Origin: Sulfuricurvum sp.
GTDB taxonomy: Bacteria > Campylobacterota > Campylobacteria > Campylobacterales > Sulfurimonadaceae
Direction: 5' to 3'
Length of the DNA stretch: 64,000 nt
Assembly (NCBI RefSeq): GCF_030691015.1
Contig: NZ_JAUYFF010000002.1
Location: forward strand, 310,001-374,000
Under the pieces are notes generated by a model. That model was not told the origin of the DNA. It did not search any database and was given only the letters and a program-made list of their open reading frames with translations. The position numbers and the translations under genes are program-made. Below are positions 36,571 to 46,048 of this stretch, one piece after another (positions within the stretch are counted from its first letter, which is position 1; each line of letters starts with the position of its first letter).

Positions 36571-37045
36571 ACGACATTCCTTTGTCTTTTAGAATTTGAT
36601 TAAGTGTTGCCTCTGAAGCACTGATACCGCCGCTTTTTTCTTTTTGAAGCAGCATTGAATAGAGTGGTTTAATAACGTCAAGCGCTTTTTGTGTAGGTTG
36701 ACGTCGGACAGAATGATAATTGGTGATTTGTCTATTGGTATCAAATGAGGGAGTGACGTGCGCAAATACCCAGTAAAAATCACCGTTTTTTGTTTTATTC
36801 TTAACATAGGCAAAAATCTCTTTTCCCTCTTTGATCCGAGTCCAAAGGAGTTTAAAGACAATAGCAGGCATATCTTCATGTCTGAGTATGTTATGAGGCT
36901 GATCAATCAGTTCAAGCTCATTGTAGCCGGACATAGTGATAAAAAGGGAATTGCCGTAGGTGATTTTACCGTTTAGATCCGTTTTGGATACGATAAACTG
37001 CTCATCACCGAAAGTTAGTTCTTGATTGGGCATAAAAATCCTCAT
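36545..37045 (-). CDS. PAS-domain sensor of Aer/CetB type
   Basis: A 166-residue cytoplasmic PAS protein: [41 protein letters not shown] (PAS core), followed by [23 protein letters not shown], the Aer/CetB pattern of redox or FAD-binding PAS domains. The C-terminal helix probably docks on the receptor. ATG 37045 or the internal ATG at 37033 may be the start. It overlaps the chemoreceptor start by 26 bases, so the two make a split Aer, like CetA/CetB in Campylobacter. Confidence 0.82.
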   Translation of the reverse strand: MRIFMPNQELTFGDEQFIVSKTDLNGKITYGNSLFITMSGYNELELIDQPHNILRHEDMPAIVFKLLWTRIKEGKEIFAYVKNKTKNGDFYWVFAHVTPSFDTNRQITNYHSVRRQPTQKALDVIKPLYSMLLQKEKSGGISASEATLNQILKDKGMSYDEFILSL

Positions 37046-37076
37046 CTCTATAATAAAATATCATAAACCGAATCTA

Positions 37077-38429
37077 TTAGTCTAACAACCATTTCCTGAA
37101 TGTTTTCCCTTTTATTGGGCGATTTATGAGTTTTTGATAAATACTTTCGGCTTTGTTACGAGGAATCGCAACATAGCTAAGATGATCAAGTTGATCAATT
37201 TTTCCAATTTCTTCTTTGCTCAAACCGCACTCATGAATAAGCGCCCCGACAATGTCACCCGCACGCAGTTTCTCTTTCTTACCGGCATCGATACAGATCG
37301 TACGCATTAATGTTTTGAGTGAAAATTTTTCTTTGATATCGGGAAGTTCAATCGGCGTGATCGGACGTTTGAGATCGATAAAGCGTTCATATTGATGATG
37401 ATTGACCAAAGTAATGGCAACACCGCTTTTTCCCGCACGGCCGGTACGGCCGATACGGTGCGTATAGCGTTCGTTTTGGATAGGTACTTCATAGTTGATA
37501 ATGGCATCAAGCCCTTCGATATCGATACCTCGTCCTGCCACATCGGTTGCAACAAGAATAGGGGCACTTAAGTTTCGAAACTGGATAATTGCTTCGTTGC
37601 GATCAAACTGTTCCATATCTCCATGTAATGTTAGGGCATGAATACCTATTCCGTTTAGGTCATCACACAAAGCGGCCGCATCGACTTTGGTATTACAAAA
37701 GACGATGGTATTGGTTATATTGTGAAGTTGAAGAACCTGTGTAATAGAGGCAAGTTTTTTATTGCAGATATAGGCAATCTCTTCAATTTTCGGTTTGCTA
37801 ATAGCGTGTTCGGCCCTCACCATCACCGGATCTTTCATAAACTCCGAAGTGATGGTTTTGATCGATTCGGGAAACGTAGCAGAGAATAGGAGCGTTTGTC
37901 GTGAGGGTGGGGTGAATCCCAAAATAGTCGTAATATCCTCAATAAATCCCATATCAATCATCTGGTCGGCTTCATCCAATACGACGGTTTGTATTTGAGC
38001 CGTATCAAAGGCCTCCATCTGAAGGAGCTTAAGGACGCGTCCCGGCGTACCGACGATGATGTGTGCACCGTGTTTGAGTGAATGGAGCTGTCCTCGCATA
38101 GGGACTCCGCCGCAGAGGGTAAGAATCTTAATATTACCGATTTCAGAGGCGAGTGAGCGGAGTACCTTAGCTACTTGTTCCGCGAGTTCACGAGTAGGGC
38201 AGAGGATAAGGGATTGTATACCGAATGATTTGGGATTAATCGGGTTCAATATGCCCAATCCAAATGCCAATGTTTTTCCGCTTCCCGTTGCCGCTTGTGC
38301 AATACAATCTTTTTTGTCTAAAATAATAGGAAGAGCAGTCGATTGGATAGAGGTCATGGTGGTAAATTCAAGATGTTTTAACGCCTCTTTTAGAGGTGAT
38401 CGTAAGGGTAATGTATCGAATGAGGACAT
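37077..38429 (-). CDS. dbpA: DEAD-box RNA helicase DbpA
   Basis: ATP-dependent RNA helicase for 50S assembly, 450 residues. Helicase core: Q motif, TGSGKTLAFGL, PTRELAEQV, TPGR, VLDEADQMIDMGF, SATFP, VATDVAGRGID and HRIGRTGRAG. A C-terminal DbpA-type RNA-binding domain follows (about 370-450, GDIVGALIHECGL, YVAIPRNKAESIYQKL), which targets hairpin 92 of 23S rRNA in E. coli. Confidence 0.93.
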   Translation of the reverse strand: MSSFDTLPLRSPLKEALKHLEFTTMTSIQSTALPIILDKKDCIAQAATGSGKTLAFGLGILNPINPKSFGIQSLILCPTRELAEQVAKVLRSLASEIGNIKILTLCGGVPMRGQLHSLKHGAHIIVGTPGRVLKLLQMEAFDTAQIQTVVLDEADQMIDMGFIEDITTILGFTPPSRQTLLFSATFPESIKTITSEFMKDPVMVRAEHAISKPKIEEIAYICNKKLASITQVLQLHNITNTIVFCNTKVDAAALCDDLNGIGIHALTLHGDMEQFDRNEAIIQFRNLSAPILVATDVAGRGIDIEGLDAIINYEVPIQNERYTHRIGRTGRAGKSGVAITLVNHHQYERFIDLKRPITPIELPDIKEKFSLKTLMRTICIDAGKKEKLRAGDIVGALIHECGLSKEEIGKIDQLDHLSYVAIPRNKAESIYQKLINRPIKGKTFRKWLLD

Positions 38430-38455
38430 TGTGTCGCTTTGTATATAGATAAGGG

Positions 38456-38464
38456 ATTATAGCA
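38456..38464 (-). promoter_or_regulatory. dbpA promoter, extended -10
   Basis: TGCTATAAT on the - strand (TATAAT at 38456-38461), 27 bases before the ATG. No clear -35. Confidence 0.55.
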
Positions 38465-38474
38465 TAGATGGAGG

Positions 38475-38497
38475 AAACCCCCTAGAAAAGGGGATTT
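38475..38497 (-). terminator. acnB terminator
   Basis: On the - strand AAATCCCC pairs with GGGGGTTT (one G-T pair) around a TTTTCTA loop, 12 bases after the acnB stop. The tail is only CCTCC, so efficiency is uncertain. Confidence 0.5.
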
Positions 38498-38509
38498 GAG
38501 AGGAGTTGT

Positions 38510-41119
38510 TTATACGGCTTTGATCGTAACGCCGTATTTTTCTTCAGCAACATTACGTGCTTGAAGAGCGTATGAAGAGATCTCATTAAAGTTGAGATAT
38601 TTATACACTTGATCCGCTTTTCCTGCCAATTTTTCAGGAACGATGCTCATGTACTCAGAGACAGTCGGGATACGTCCGAGTTTAGCACACACGCTCGCGA
38701 GTTCAGCAGAACCGAGATAGACTTGTGTCCCTTTACCTAAACGGTTGTCGAAGTTACGAGTCGAGGTTGAGAATACGGTTGAACCCTCACGTGAACTCGC
38801 TTGGTTACCCATACAGAGTGAACATCCCGGAACTTCCGTTGTAGCGGCAATCGCTTTATAAACGTCGTAGTACCCTTCATTGATGAGTTGTTGCTCATCC
38901 ATACGAGTCGGTGGTACGATCCAGAATTTCTCAACGGCGATTTTACCTTCGCCGCGCATCACTTCACCTGCCGCACGGTAATGTCCGATATTGGTCATAC
39001 AGCTGCCTAAGAATACTTCGTTGATTTCAGTACCCGCAACTTCACTGAGCAATTTAACATTGTCCGGATCGTTCGGACATGCTAAAATCGGCTCTTTAAC
39101 GTCGTTAAGGTCGATTTCGATGATCGCTGCGTACTCCGCATCGGCATCCGGTTCCATCAACGTCGGAGCGGCTAACCACTCTTTCATTTTATCGGCACGA
39201 CGTTGCAATGTACGAGCATCTTCGTAACCATCGGCAACCATCGCTTCGATCAACGTAACGTTTGATTTTAGGTACTCGATGACCGGCTCTTTGTTAAGGC
39301 GAACGGTACACGCTGCCGCTGAACGCTCAGCCGATGCATCGGAAAGCTCAAACGCTTGTTCCACTTTCATGTTCGGCAACCCTTCGATCTCCAATACACG
39401 TCCGTTGAAGATGTTTTTCTTACCCTTCTTCTCAACGGTCAAAAGACCTTGTTTGATTGCGTAGTAAGGGATTGCGTTAACAAGGTCACGCAATGTGATA
39501 CCCGCTTGCATCTCCCCTTTGAAGCGTACCAATACCGATTCCGGCATCTCTAAGGGCATAGCACCCGTAACACCTGCGAACGCTACAAGACCCGAACCTG
39601 CAGGAAAACTCACACCGATCGGGAAACGGGTATGGCTATCGCCACCGGTTCCGACGGTATCAGGGAGAACCATACGGTTCAACCATGAGTGGATAACACC
39701 GTCCGCCGGACGAAGGGCAACACCGCTGCGTGAGCTGATGAATGCAGGGAGGGTTGCGTGCAATTTCACGTCGGATGGTTTCGGGTATGCCGCTGTATGA
39801 CAAAATGATTGGAGAACGAAATCAGCTGAGAATCCAAGAGCGGAGAGTTCTTTGATCTCATCGCGTGTCATCGGTCCTGTGGTATCTTGGCTTCCTACGG
39901 TGCTTGTGATCGGCTCACAGTACATTCCCGGACGAACACCCTCCATGCCACATGCCTTACCGACCATTTTTTGGGCAAGGGTATACCCTTTGCCCGTATC
40001 GGCAGGTTGGATAGGGGTTGCGAAAATAGTAGCAGGCTCTAGTCCAAGAGCTGTACGTGCTTTTGCCGTCAAACCGCGACCGATGATAAGGGGGATACGT
40101 CCACCGGCACGTACTTCGTCTTCGATCGTGTTCGGACGAAGGCTGAAGTTAGCGATGACTGCACCATTTTTTGTGATGGTTCCCGCTTTGGTATCGATAT
40201 CGAGTACATCGCCTGTTTCCATTTGAGATACATCGGCTTCGATAGGGAGTGCGCCTGAGTCTTCACACGTTGCGAAGAAGATCGGAGCGATGATGCTACC
40301 GATAACGACACCGCCGGTACGTTTATTCGGGATACCCGGAATATCATCACCCATGTGCCATTGAACCGAGTTCGCCGCCGATTTACGGCTAGAGCCTGTT
40401 CCGACGACATCACCGACGTAAGCGATTTGCATCCCTTTTTGTTTCAATTCAGCGATTTTAGCGATACCCTCAGGCATTTTTGCACTGAGCATCGTTGTTG
40501 CGTGAAGAGGGATATCAGAACGGGTAAATGCCGCGCTCGCAGGAGAGAGGTCATCGGTATTGGTTTCACCCGGGAATTTGAAAACGACAACACTGAATCG
40601 TTCCGCCAATGTTTTTTTGCTGGTAAACCACTCTGCGTCTGCCCATGATTGGAGAACTTCCGCAGCATAGGTATTTGTTTTTGAAAGTTCAACGATATCA
40701 TTGAATGCATCATAGACCAAAAGGGTATGTTTAAGCTCATGTGCCGCTTCTTTGGCAATAGCATTGTTACTGAGTGCATCGATAAGAGGTTTAACATTGT
40801 AACCCCCTACCATTTTACCGAGGATTTTAATCGCCGCTTTTTTGTGATCATCACTGTTGATGTCGCTGTTATCTGCCAAGAATGCTTTTACTTCACCTTG
40901 GACGACTTGATGTAAAAATGCCGCTTTTACGTGTGCACCATCATCAACACCTGGATTGACACGTTCTGCTAACATCTCAACCAATTCACCGTTTTTAGAG
41001 GTTTCTGAAGTGATGAGTTCAACAAGAGAGGTAACTTGCTCTTTAGTAAGTGGGAATGGGGGGATTCCCTGCGCTGCGCGTTCCGCTACGTGTGCTTTGT
41101 ATTCGTCCATAAAAGCCAT
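38510..41119 (-). CDS. acnB: Aconitate hydratase B
   Basis: Interconverts citrate and isocitrate in the oxidative or reductive TCA cycle. 869 residues, matching AcnB (E. coli 865). N-terminal HEAT-like helical domain, swivelling domain 4 moved to the front ([31 protein letters not shown]), then domains 1-3 with the 4Fe-4S ligands (SFCHTAAYP, and [10 protein letters not shown]). RBS CAGGAG before the ATG. Own promoter and terminator. Confidence 0.97.
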   Translation of the reverse strand: MAFMDEYKAHVAERAAQGIPPFPLTKEQVTSLVELITSETSKNGELVEMLAERVNPGVDDGAHVKAAFLHQVVQGEVKAFLADNSDINSDDHKKAAIKILGKMVGGYNVKPLIDALSNNAIAKEAAHELKHTLLVYDAFNDIVELSKTNTYAAEVLQSWADAEWFTSKKTLAERFSVVVFKFPGETNTDDLSPASAAFTRSDIPLHATTMLSAKMPEGIAKIAELKQKGMQIAYVGDVVGTGSSRKSAANSVQWHMGDDIPGIPNKRTGGVVIGSIIAPIFFATCEDSGALPIEADVSQMETGDVLDIDTKAGTITKNGAVIANFSLRPNTIEDEVRAGGRIPLIIGRGLTAKARTALGLEPATIFATPIQPADTGKGYTLAQKMVGKACGMEGVRPGMYCEPITSTVGSQDTTGPMTRDEIKELSALGFSADFVLQSFCHTAAYPKPSDVKLHATLPAFISSRSGVALRPADGVIHSWLNRMVLPDTVGTGGDSHTRFPIGVSFPAGSGLVAFAGVTGAMPLEMPESVLVRFKGEMQAGITLRDLVNAIPYYAIKQGLLTVEKKGKKNIFNGRVLEIEGLPNMKVEQAFELSDASAERSAAACTVRLNKEPVIEYLKSNVTLIEAMVADGYEDARTLQRRADKMKEWLAAPTLMEPDADAEYAAIIEIDLNDVKEPILACPNDPDNVKLLSEVAGTEINEVFLGSCMTNIGHYRAAGEVMRGEGKIAVEKFWIVPPTRMDEQQLINEGYYDVYKAIAATTEVPGCSLCMGNQASSREGSTVFSTSTRNFDNRLGKGTQVYLGSAELASVCAKLGRIPTVSEYMSIVPEKLAGKADQVYKYLNFNEISSYALQARNVAEEKYGVTIKAV

Positions 41120-41149
41120 AGTGACTCCTGTGCATGTTAATTTTGAATG

Positions 41150-41158
41150 ATTATATCA
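41150..41158 (-). promoter_or_regulatory. acnB promoter, extended -10
   Basis: TGATATAAT on the - strand (TATAAT 41150-41155), 30 bases before the ATG. Confidence 0.6.
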
Positions 41159-41180
41159 GAAGAAAAAATCAGATTTCTCA

Positions 41181-41244
41181 ATGTGTTACATATCTACTCA
41201 TTTGTTTTGTGTAATCGGAATAAATATGCGTAATTATGTAACAT
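41181..41244. promoter_or_regulatory. Two operator-like palindromes upstream of acnB
   Basis: ATGTGTTACAT (41181-41191) and ATGTAACAT (41236-41244) are each palindromic and also face each other as TGTTACATA/TATGTAACA. Their centres are about 54 bases apart, at roughly -43 and -97 from the predicted transcription start, positions suited to an activator or a loop-forming regulator. The remaining part of this 224-base spacer holds only the ftsK terminator. Confidence 0.45.
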
Positions 41245-41314
41245 TGTTTGAAATCAACATAAATTATATTATTTGTCAATAATAATGGAGAGGAAAAAAA
41301 GTTACAGATTGGTG

Positions 41315-41344
41315 TTAAAAGAGGGACTCTCCTGTGAGGAGAAT
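41315..41344 (-). terminator. ftsK terminator
   Basis: On the - strand ATTCTCCT pairs with AGGAGAGT (one G-T pair) around CAC (41326-41344), followed by CCCTCTTTTAAC. It begins at the ftsK stop codon. Confidence 0.65.
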
Positions 41345-43587
41345 CAAAAAGGATCGTTAACGATTATGTCGCGATTCCCTTTAGAATTGGGAGAAGAGAG
41401 GATACCGTTGTTTTCCAGCTGTTCAATCAGACGGGCAGAACGGTTATACCCGATTTGAAGACGACGCTGCAGATAGCTGATAGAGGTTTTTTGCTCGGTA
41501 AGGATGATATTCTTAGCCTCTTCATAAAGCTCATCGCTCTCTTCGTCATTTCCATTGTTTCCATTGGATGTAACCATCTCTTCTTTATCTCGTAAAAATT
41601 TGCGGTCGTATTCGGGTTCACGTTGAGCTTTGAGGAAATCGACTACTTTTTCAATCTCGACTTCAGTGCTCCACGGAGCATGGAGTCGTACAAGACCGCT
41701 CATACCCGGAGGGGTAAAGAGCATATCACCGCGCCCGAGAAGCGATTCGGCACCCATGCCGTCAAGAATGATCTTACTGTCAATCTTTTGTCCCACTTTG
41801 TAGCTGATACGAGACGGTAAGTTGGCTTTGATAAGTCCCGTTACGACATCGACGCTCGGACGCTGGGTCGCCACGATTAAGTGGATACCGCTGGCACGTG
41901 CCATCTGAGCAAGACGGGCGATGGAGTATTCGACATCTTTGCCGCTTGTCATCATCAGATCGGCTAATTCGTCAATGATGACAACGATATAAGGGAGCGG
42001 GTCTAGTTTTTCCGTTTTTGCTTTTTCATTGTAGTTTTCAATGTTTTTCGTACGGGTTTCACTCATCAGTTGATAACGGCGTTCCATCTCGTACACCATA
42101 TTATTAAGGGCTGAAATTGCCTCTTTCGGTTTGGTAATAACCGGTGTAAGAAGATGCGGGATATCATTATAGATAGAAAACTCTAACATTTTCGGATCGA
42201 TCATCAAGAGTTTGAGCTGATCGGGTGAGTTTTTATACAAGAGGCTCAAAATCATAGAGTTGATACCGACACTCTTACCGCTTCCCGTCGTACCTGCGAT
42301 GAGAAGATGAGGAAGTTTTTTCAAATCGGTAATAAACGGCTTGCCGACGATGTCTTTACCTAAAATCAGTGTGAGGGGAGAGGCTGCCTCTTGGAAAAGC
42401 TTGCTCTCCAGCATTTCACGCAGATAGATCGTTTCTACACTTTTGTTGGGTATCTCAATCCCTACGACATCTTTGCCGGGGATCGGAGCCTGAATACGGA
42501 TCGTTTGGGCTTTTAGTGCCATAGCCAGGTCATCTTGGAGCCCTAAAATTTTAGAGACTTTGATGTTAGCGGCAGGTTTGAATTCAAATGTCGATACGAC
42601 GGGGCCGGCGTAGGTGCGTACCACATCCCCTTCGATATTGAAATGTTTCAGTTTTTCGATCAAATCTCTTATTTTGTCATCGAGTTCCGCTTCATCTACC
42701 AAGGTTTGTTTTTTAGGAGGCATTTGAAAAAATTCAACCAACGGAAGTTTAAAGTTTTTTGGTTTTTCACTCACCCCTTTATCGATCTGATCTAAAAGCA
42801 TCTTATTCTCTTCCAACTCATCCACTACAAGGGCATGCTGTTTAGACTCTTTGACTTTCTTAGCCATACTGAGAATGGTGGATTCTTTAGCGATATTTTC
42901 AATCGGAGCGGGAACATCATTGGTTGGGTTAGCTTCAGCAATAATATCTTTAATAGGTTCAACGGTTGGTGAAGAAACGGTACTCTTGATGGTAGGGGTA
43001 ATGATATTGTTTTCATCAAAAGATGAGGATATCTCTTCATGAATGGTATCTTCATAAAGTGGGTAAGTCTCCGTTTTAGCAATCGGATGAGTGTCGGTTG
43101 ACGTTTGAACGGGCTTTACAACTGTAAGCGGTTTATCCATGTACTCTTTGATCGGCTGAGCAAGCTCTGATAAACTTTGCTCCATTACTAATACAACCGA
43201 TACGGTAACCATCATTAACCATAATATCCACAAGCCGAAAGCACCGATGTATATCGATAAAAAATCTACCAAACTACCGATTAACGAACCGCGGTATATT
43301 CCCTCCACCACCATTGCCTGAAAAAAGAGAAGGGCTAAAAATAGCAGGGCAAAAACTCCGCTCATTTCTAATCGTCTGTGAATTCCTCCGTCGTATTTAT
43401 ACCAATAAAAAAGTGGAACCATAAGGAGGAGGAGATAGGTGTACGCAACATAACCGAAGACCTGAATATTTGTCAGTGCAAAGGTTGCTCCATAGGCACC
43501 GATAATCGATGGATCAGCGATAATGGTTGCAAGTCCTAAATAAAATAAAATACCGAAACCGGCAATAAACAGTGTATCGCGTAAAAT
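41344..43587 (-). CDS. ftsK: DNA translocase FtsK (probable ATT start)
   Basis: Septal DNA pump that clears and aligns chromosome termini at division. N-terminal membrane domain of about four helices, an unstructured linker, and a motor of alpha/beta/gamma type: IAGTTGSGKSVGINSMI (Walker A), VVIIDELADLM (Walker B), and the C-terminal winged-helix gamma (SISYLQRRLQIGYNRSARLIEQL). The first ATG (43422) has no RBS and cuts off membrane helices. The same frame stays open to a stop at 43618 and codes hydrophobic sequence (FIAGFGILFYLGLATII). There is no ATG, GTG or TTG in it, but ATT at 43587 has AAGGA six bases upstream and a promoter behind it. The total is then 747 residues. Confidence 0.85.
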   Translation of the reverse strand: MLRDTLFIAGFGILFYLGLATIIADPSIIGAYGATFALTNIQVFGYVAYTYLLLLMVPLFYWYKYDGGIHRRLEMSGVFALLFLALLFFQAMVVEGIYRGSLIGSLVDFLSIYIGAFGLWILWLMMVTVSVVLVMEQSLSELAQPIKEYMDKPLTVVKPVQTSTDTHPIAKTETYPLYEDTIHEEISSSFDENNIITPTIKSTVSSPTVEPIKDIIAEANPTNDVPAPIENIAKESTILSMAKKVKESKQHALVVDELEENKMLLDQIDKGVSEKPKNFKLPLVEFFQMPPKKQTLVDEAELDDKIRDLIEKLKHFNIEGDVVRTYAGPVVSTFEFKPAANIKVSKILGLQDDLAMALKAQTIRIQAPIPGKDVVGIEIPNKSVETIYLREMLESKLFQEAASPLTLILGKDIVGKPFITDLKKLPHLLIAGTTGSGKSVGINSMILSLLYKNSPDQLKLLMIDPKMLEFSIYNDIPHLLTPVITKPKEAISALNNMVYEMERRYQLMSETRTKNIENYNEKAKTEKLDPLPYIVVIIDELADLMMTSGKDVEYSIARLAQMARASGIHLIVATQRPSVDVVTGLIKANLPSRISYKVGQKIDSKIILDGMGAESLLGRGDMLFTPPGMSGLVRLHAPWSTEVEIEKVVDFLKAQREPEYDRKFLRDKEEMVTSNGNNGNDEESDELYEEAKNIILTEQKTSISYLQRRLQIGYNRSARLIEQLENNGILSSPNSKGNRDIIVNDPF

Positions 43588-43621
43588 AGTAGATCCTTGA
43601 ATCAGGTTGAAAAGTGGTTAG

Positions 43622-43630
43622 ATTATAGCA
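43622..43630 (-). promoter_or_regulatory. ftsK promoter, extended -10
   Basis: TGCTATAAT on the - strand (TATAAT at 43622-43627), 35 bases before the ATT start and inside the tail of the flgL terminator. Confidence 0.6.
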
Positions 43631-43654
43631 AAAAAGGGGATAGAAAGCCCTTTT
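43630..43654 (-). terminator. flgL terminator
   Basis: AAAAGGG pairs with CCCTTTT (7 base pairs, 9-base loop) on the - strand, followed by T residues, 11 bases after the flgL stop. Confidence 0.7.
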
Positions 43655-43665
43655 ATTGCAAATTG

Positions 43666-45774
43666 CTATAAATAATTGACGAGGGAAAGTTTAGAGACTT
43701 TGGAAATATTAGACAAGAGCGCTTGATAATTCAGTGTAAGCTGCTGTAATTTCAATTGTGATTCGGCAATATCAGTATCAATGACATCTGATTGAAGTGT
43801 TTTGGTACTGATGAGAAGAAGATCGGTACGATTCGATGAGGCTTGGAGTGTTTGAGAATACGATCCTGCTTCAGTTTGAAGACGGCTGACATGATCGCTC
43901 AGATCGTCCATCATTCGAATGGCATTTTGGACACCGATATTGCGCGGGTCAGTGCTTTCAGACCCGTTCGCTCGTTTTTTCCCTTGCTCCACCGAGCTTA
44001 TGATCTCTTCGATCTGGGCAAAAAGGTCTGTTTTCGGATCTCGTAAAGTAAGAGCGCTGTTGGCGTTAAAGCTTAATGCCGAACCGGATGTTGTTGAATA
44101 ATCCAACGAGCTTGCATCATACAATGCTATTGATGCTTGCGTACTTGGGTAAATTTTGTCTTCAAATACCATACGTCCGGCACGATCGAGTGTCGTAGCA
44201 GAGAGAGCGTTTGCAGCCGTGGTGGCGGAGTCGTATTGTGCTGCCGTATTACCGATAGGGAGAGAACCGCTCATGGTCATATTGACAACATCGAGAAGCT
44301 GTTGATATGTGACTTGATCTGCTCCTGCAACGGTTCGTGTCGCATCGGCATTATAGATATTAAAAGCGGTAATCGGCACGCCGTTGACCGTACCGCTGAC
44401 AGAGGATGCCGCCGCTAAATTGATTTGTATATCATAATCAAATCCGTCAATATTTTTTCCTTGAAGGTTGAGCGTCGTCCCAACCAAGGTACCGTTACCG
44501 GATACATCGAGCAATTTCGTAGAGGCAGATGCAGCCGTATTATCCGTTTTTAGAACTTGGGATACATTCGAAAGAAGTTTTGAACCGTCTTTTATAAAAT
44601 TAGTTCGATCGTAATTGATCCCTTCAATCGTATTGGGTGTACCTGTCGGTGTTGTGAATCCGCTTTTGGTAAATTCTTTAATAAAGAGACCGGGAGTCGT
44701 AACCGCAGCCGTTTCAAAATTGGTAGTTCCCGATTGAAGATTATCGATTTCATTCGGTGTAGCCGCATACATTGCCACATCAGAAATATCTGCGGCATCA
44801 CCTGCATTTAAACTATCAAAGTCTACTGCCCCCACCATATGGAAATCAAGCTTGCTTGAGCCAGAGATTTTATCCACTATCTCAATTTGCCCATGAGCAT
44901 TAAGGGTAACTTCCACTTGATCAGAACCATATTCGTTTTTAATAGCAGTGAGTAAATCCTCAACCTTATTGTCCATCGTTATACTGCTAATATGGTTTTT
45001 GAAGGTAGTTCCGTCACTCTTCGTACCTTGGATATAAAAATGGGGAGAATACGAGGTGGCAGGATTATCATCCGTGTCGCCCATAAGATCGCGAATGGTA
45101 CTATTCGCGCTGATGTAGGTCTCTTCTGCGGCTGTACGAGACATTGTCGTACTCTGCATAATGTCAGGGTATAAATCGGTTAAACTCATGTGTGAAACGT
45201 TAGAGCTCACCGTTCTATTGGTTTTGCTTTCATCGCCCGTGAAAAGTTGAGAACCGCTTATATTGTATTTTTGTTTGAAACCTGCACCTAAAAATGCTTC
45301 GAGATTTTGATCATTGCCTTGATATGATCCATCAGCAGCAATAGGTTTAACCGATGTCGCCGTTCCAGAAAAAAGATACTGCCCGCCGATCGAGGAATTT
45401 GCCAACGTTACAAGATGATTTTGGAGACCGCGTAACTCTTTTGCAATAGCTTGAAGACTGCTTTCTGAGTTAACGTCATTAGCCGCATTGACCATTTTGA
45501 CTTTCATGGATTCGATAGTTTTGACGATTTCACCAATCGTAGTATCGGTTTGAGTAGAAAGTTTATAGGCATTTTGAGTACTATTTTTTATTTGAGCCAG
45601 CGTCGTGATCTCATCATCCAGCCGAAGGGTATCAATAAATATGCCCGGATTTTCATGGGAATATTGAATTTTTAGACCGGATGAAATTTGTTTGTTGACA
45701 TCAAACAATTGCTGATTTATTTTATTATTTTCACCGTATATATTGTTGTAATAAGATCCTGATGTTATTCTCAC
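43666..45774 (-). CDS. flgL: Flagellar hook-associated protein 3
   Basis: Hook-filament junction protein. 702 residues, far longer than enterobacterial FlgL (about 317) but usual for Campylobacterota, which carry large central domains. N-terminal D0/D1 helices (MRITSGSYYNNIYGENNKI, ISSGLKIQYSHENPGIF) and C-terminal helices (SKTLQSDVIDTDIAESQLKLQQLTLNYQALLSNISKVSKLSLVNYL region) match flagellin family ends; the middle (about 200-580) is a variable surface domain. A sigma-28 promoter precedes it. Confidence 0.92.
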   Translation of the reverse strand: MRITSGSYYNNIYGENNKINQQLFDVNKQISSGLKIQYSHENPGIFIDTLRLDDEITTLAQIKNSTQNAYKLSTQTDTTIGEIVKTIESMKVKMVNAANDVNSESSLQAIAKELRGLQNHLVTLANSSIGGQYLFSGTATSVKPIAADGSYQGNDQNLEAFLGAGFKQKYNISGSQLFTGDESKTNRTVSSNVSHMSLTDLYPDIMQSTTMSRTAAEETYISANSTIRDLMGDTDDNPATSYSPHFYIQGTKSDGTTFKNHISSITMDNKVEDLLTAIKNEYGSDQVEVTLNAHGQIEIVDKISGSSKLDFHMVGAVDFDSLNAGDAADISDVAMYAATPNEIDNLQSGTTNFETAAVTTPGLFIKEFTKSGFTTPTGTPNTIEGINYDRTNFIKDGSKLLSNVSQVLKTDNTAASASTKLLDVSGNGTLVGTTLNLQGKNIDGFDYDIQINLAAASSVSGTVNGVPITAFNIYNADATRTVAGADQVTYQQLLDVVNMTMSGSLPIGNTAAQYDSATTAANALSATTLDRAGRMVFEDKIYPSTQASIALYDASSLDYSTTSGSALSFNANSALTLRDPKTDLFAQIEEIISSVEQGKKRANGSESTDPRNIGVQNAIRMMDDLSDHVSRLQTEAGSYSQTLQASSNRTDLLLISTKTLQSDVIDTDIAESQLKLQQLTLNYQALLSNISKVSKLSLVNYL

Positions 45775-45831
45775 GTCAAATCCTTTTGTACAAGCTTACT
45801 GCATCTAAAGCAATAAAAGTTCCATACTCTA

Positions 45832-45858
45832 ATATCGGCAAAAGTCAAAAAACGATTA
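45832..45858 (-). promoter_or_regulatory. Sigma-28 (FliA) promoter of flgL
   Basis: On the - strand TAAT (45855-45858), 15 bases, then GCCGATAT (45832-45839), a near-exact match to the FliA pattern TAAA-N15-GCCGATAA, with the 5' leader about 50 bases long. Confidence 0.7.
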
Positions 45859-45896
45859 GCAAAACAGCTTTTACGTCTCTTTAAGCAAAGCCTCCC

Positions 45897-45902
45897 TATA
45901 AT
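45897..45902 (+). promoter_or_regulatory. tRNA-Leu promoter -10 element
   Basis: TATAAT twenty bases upstream of the tRNA on the + strand. Confidence 0.55.
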
Positions 45903-45921
45903 TTCACCTCTTCAAACACAT

Positions 45922-46005
45922 GCCAGTGTGGTGAAATGGTAGACACGCCGGATTCAAAATCCGGTATAGCGATATGTGCCGGTTCGAGTCCGGCCACTGG
46001 TACCA
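45922..46005 (+). tRNA. tRNA-Leu (anticodon CAA)
   Basis: 84 nucleotides, long variable arm as in leucine tRNAs, CCA encoded. Acceptor GCCAGTG with CACTGGT (first pair G-T), anticodon stem CCGGA/TCCGG with loop TTCAAAA (anticodon CAA, reads UUG), T arm GCCGG-TTCGAGT-CCGGC. Confidence 0.95.
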
Positions 46006-46048
46006 CCCTCTTAATCTAAATATCCATTCAACAACATATATTTTGGTG

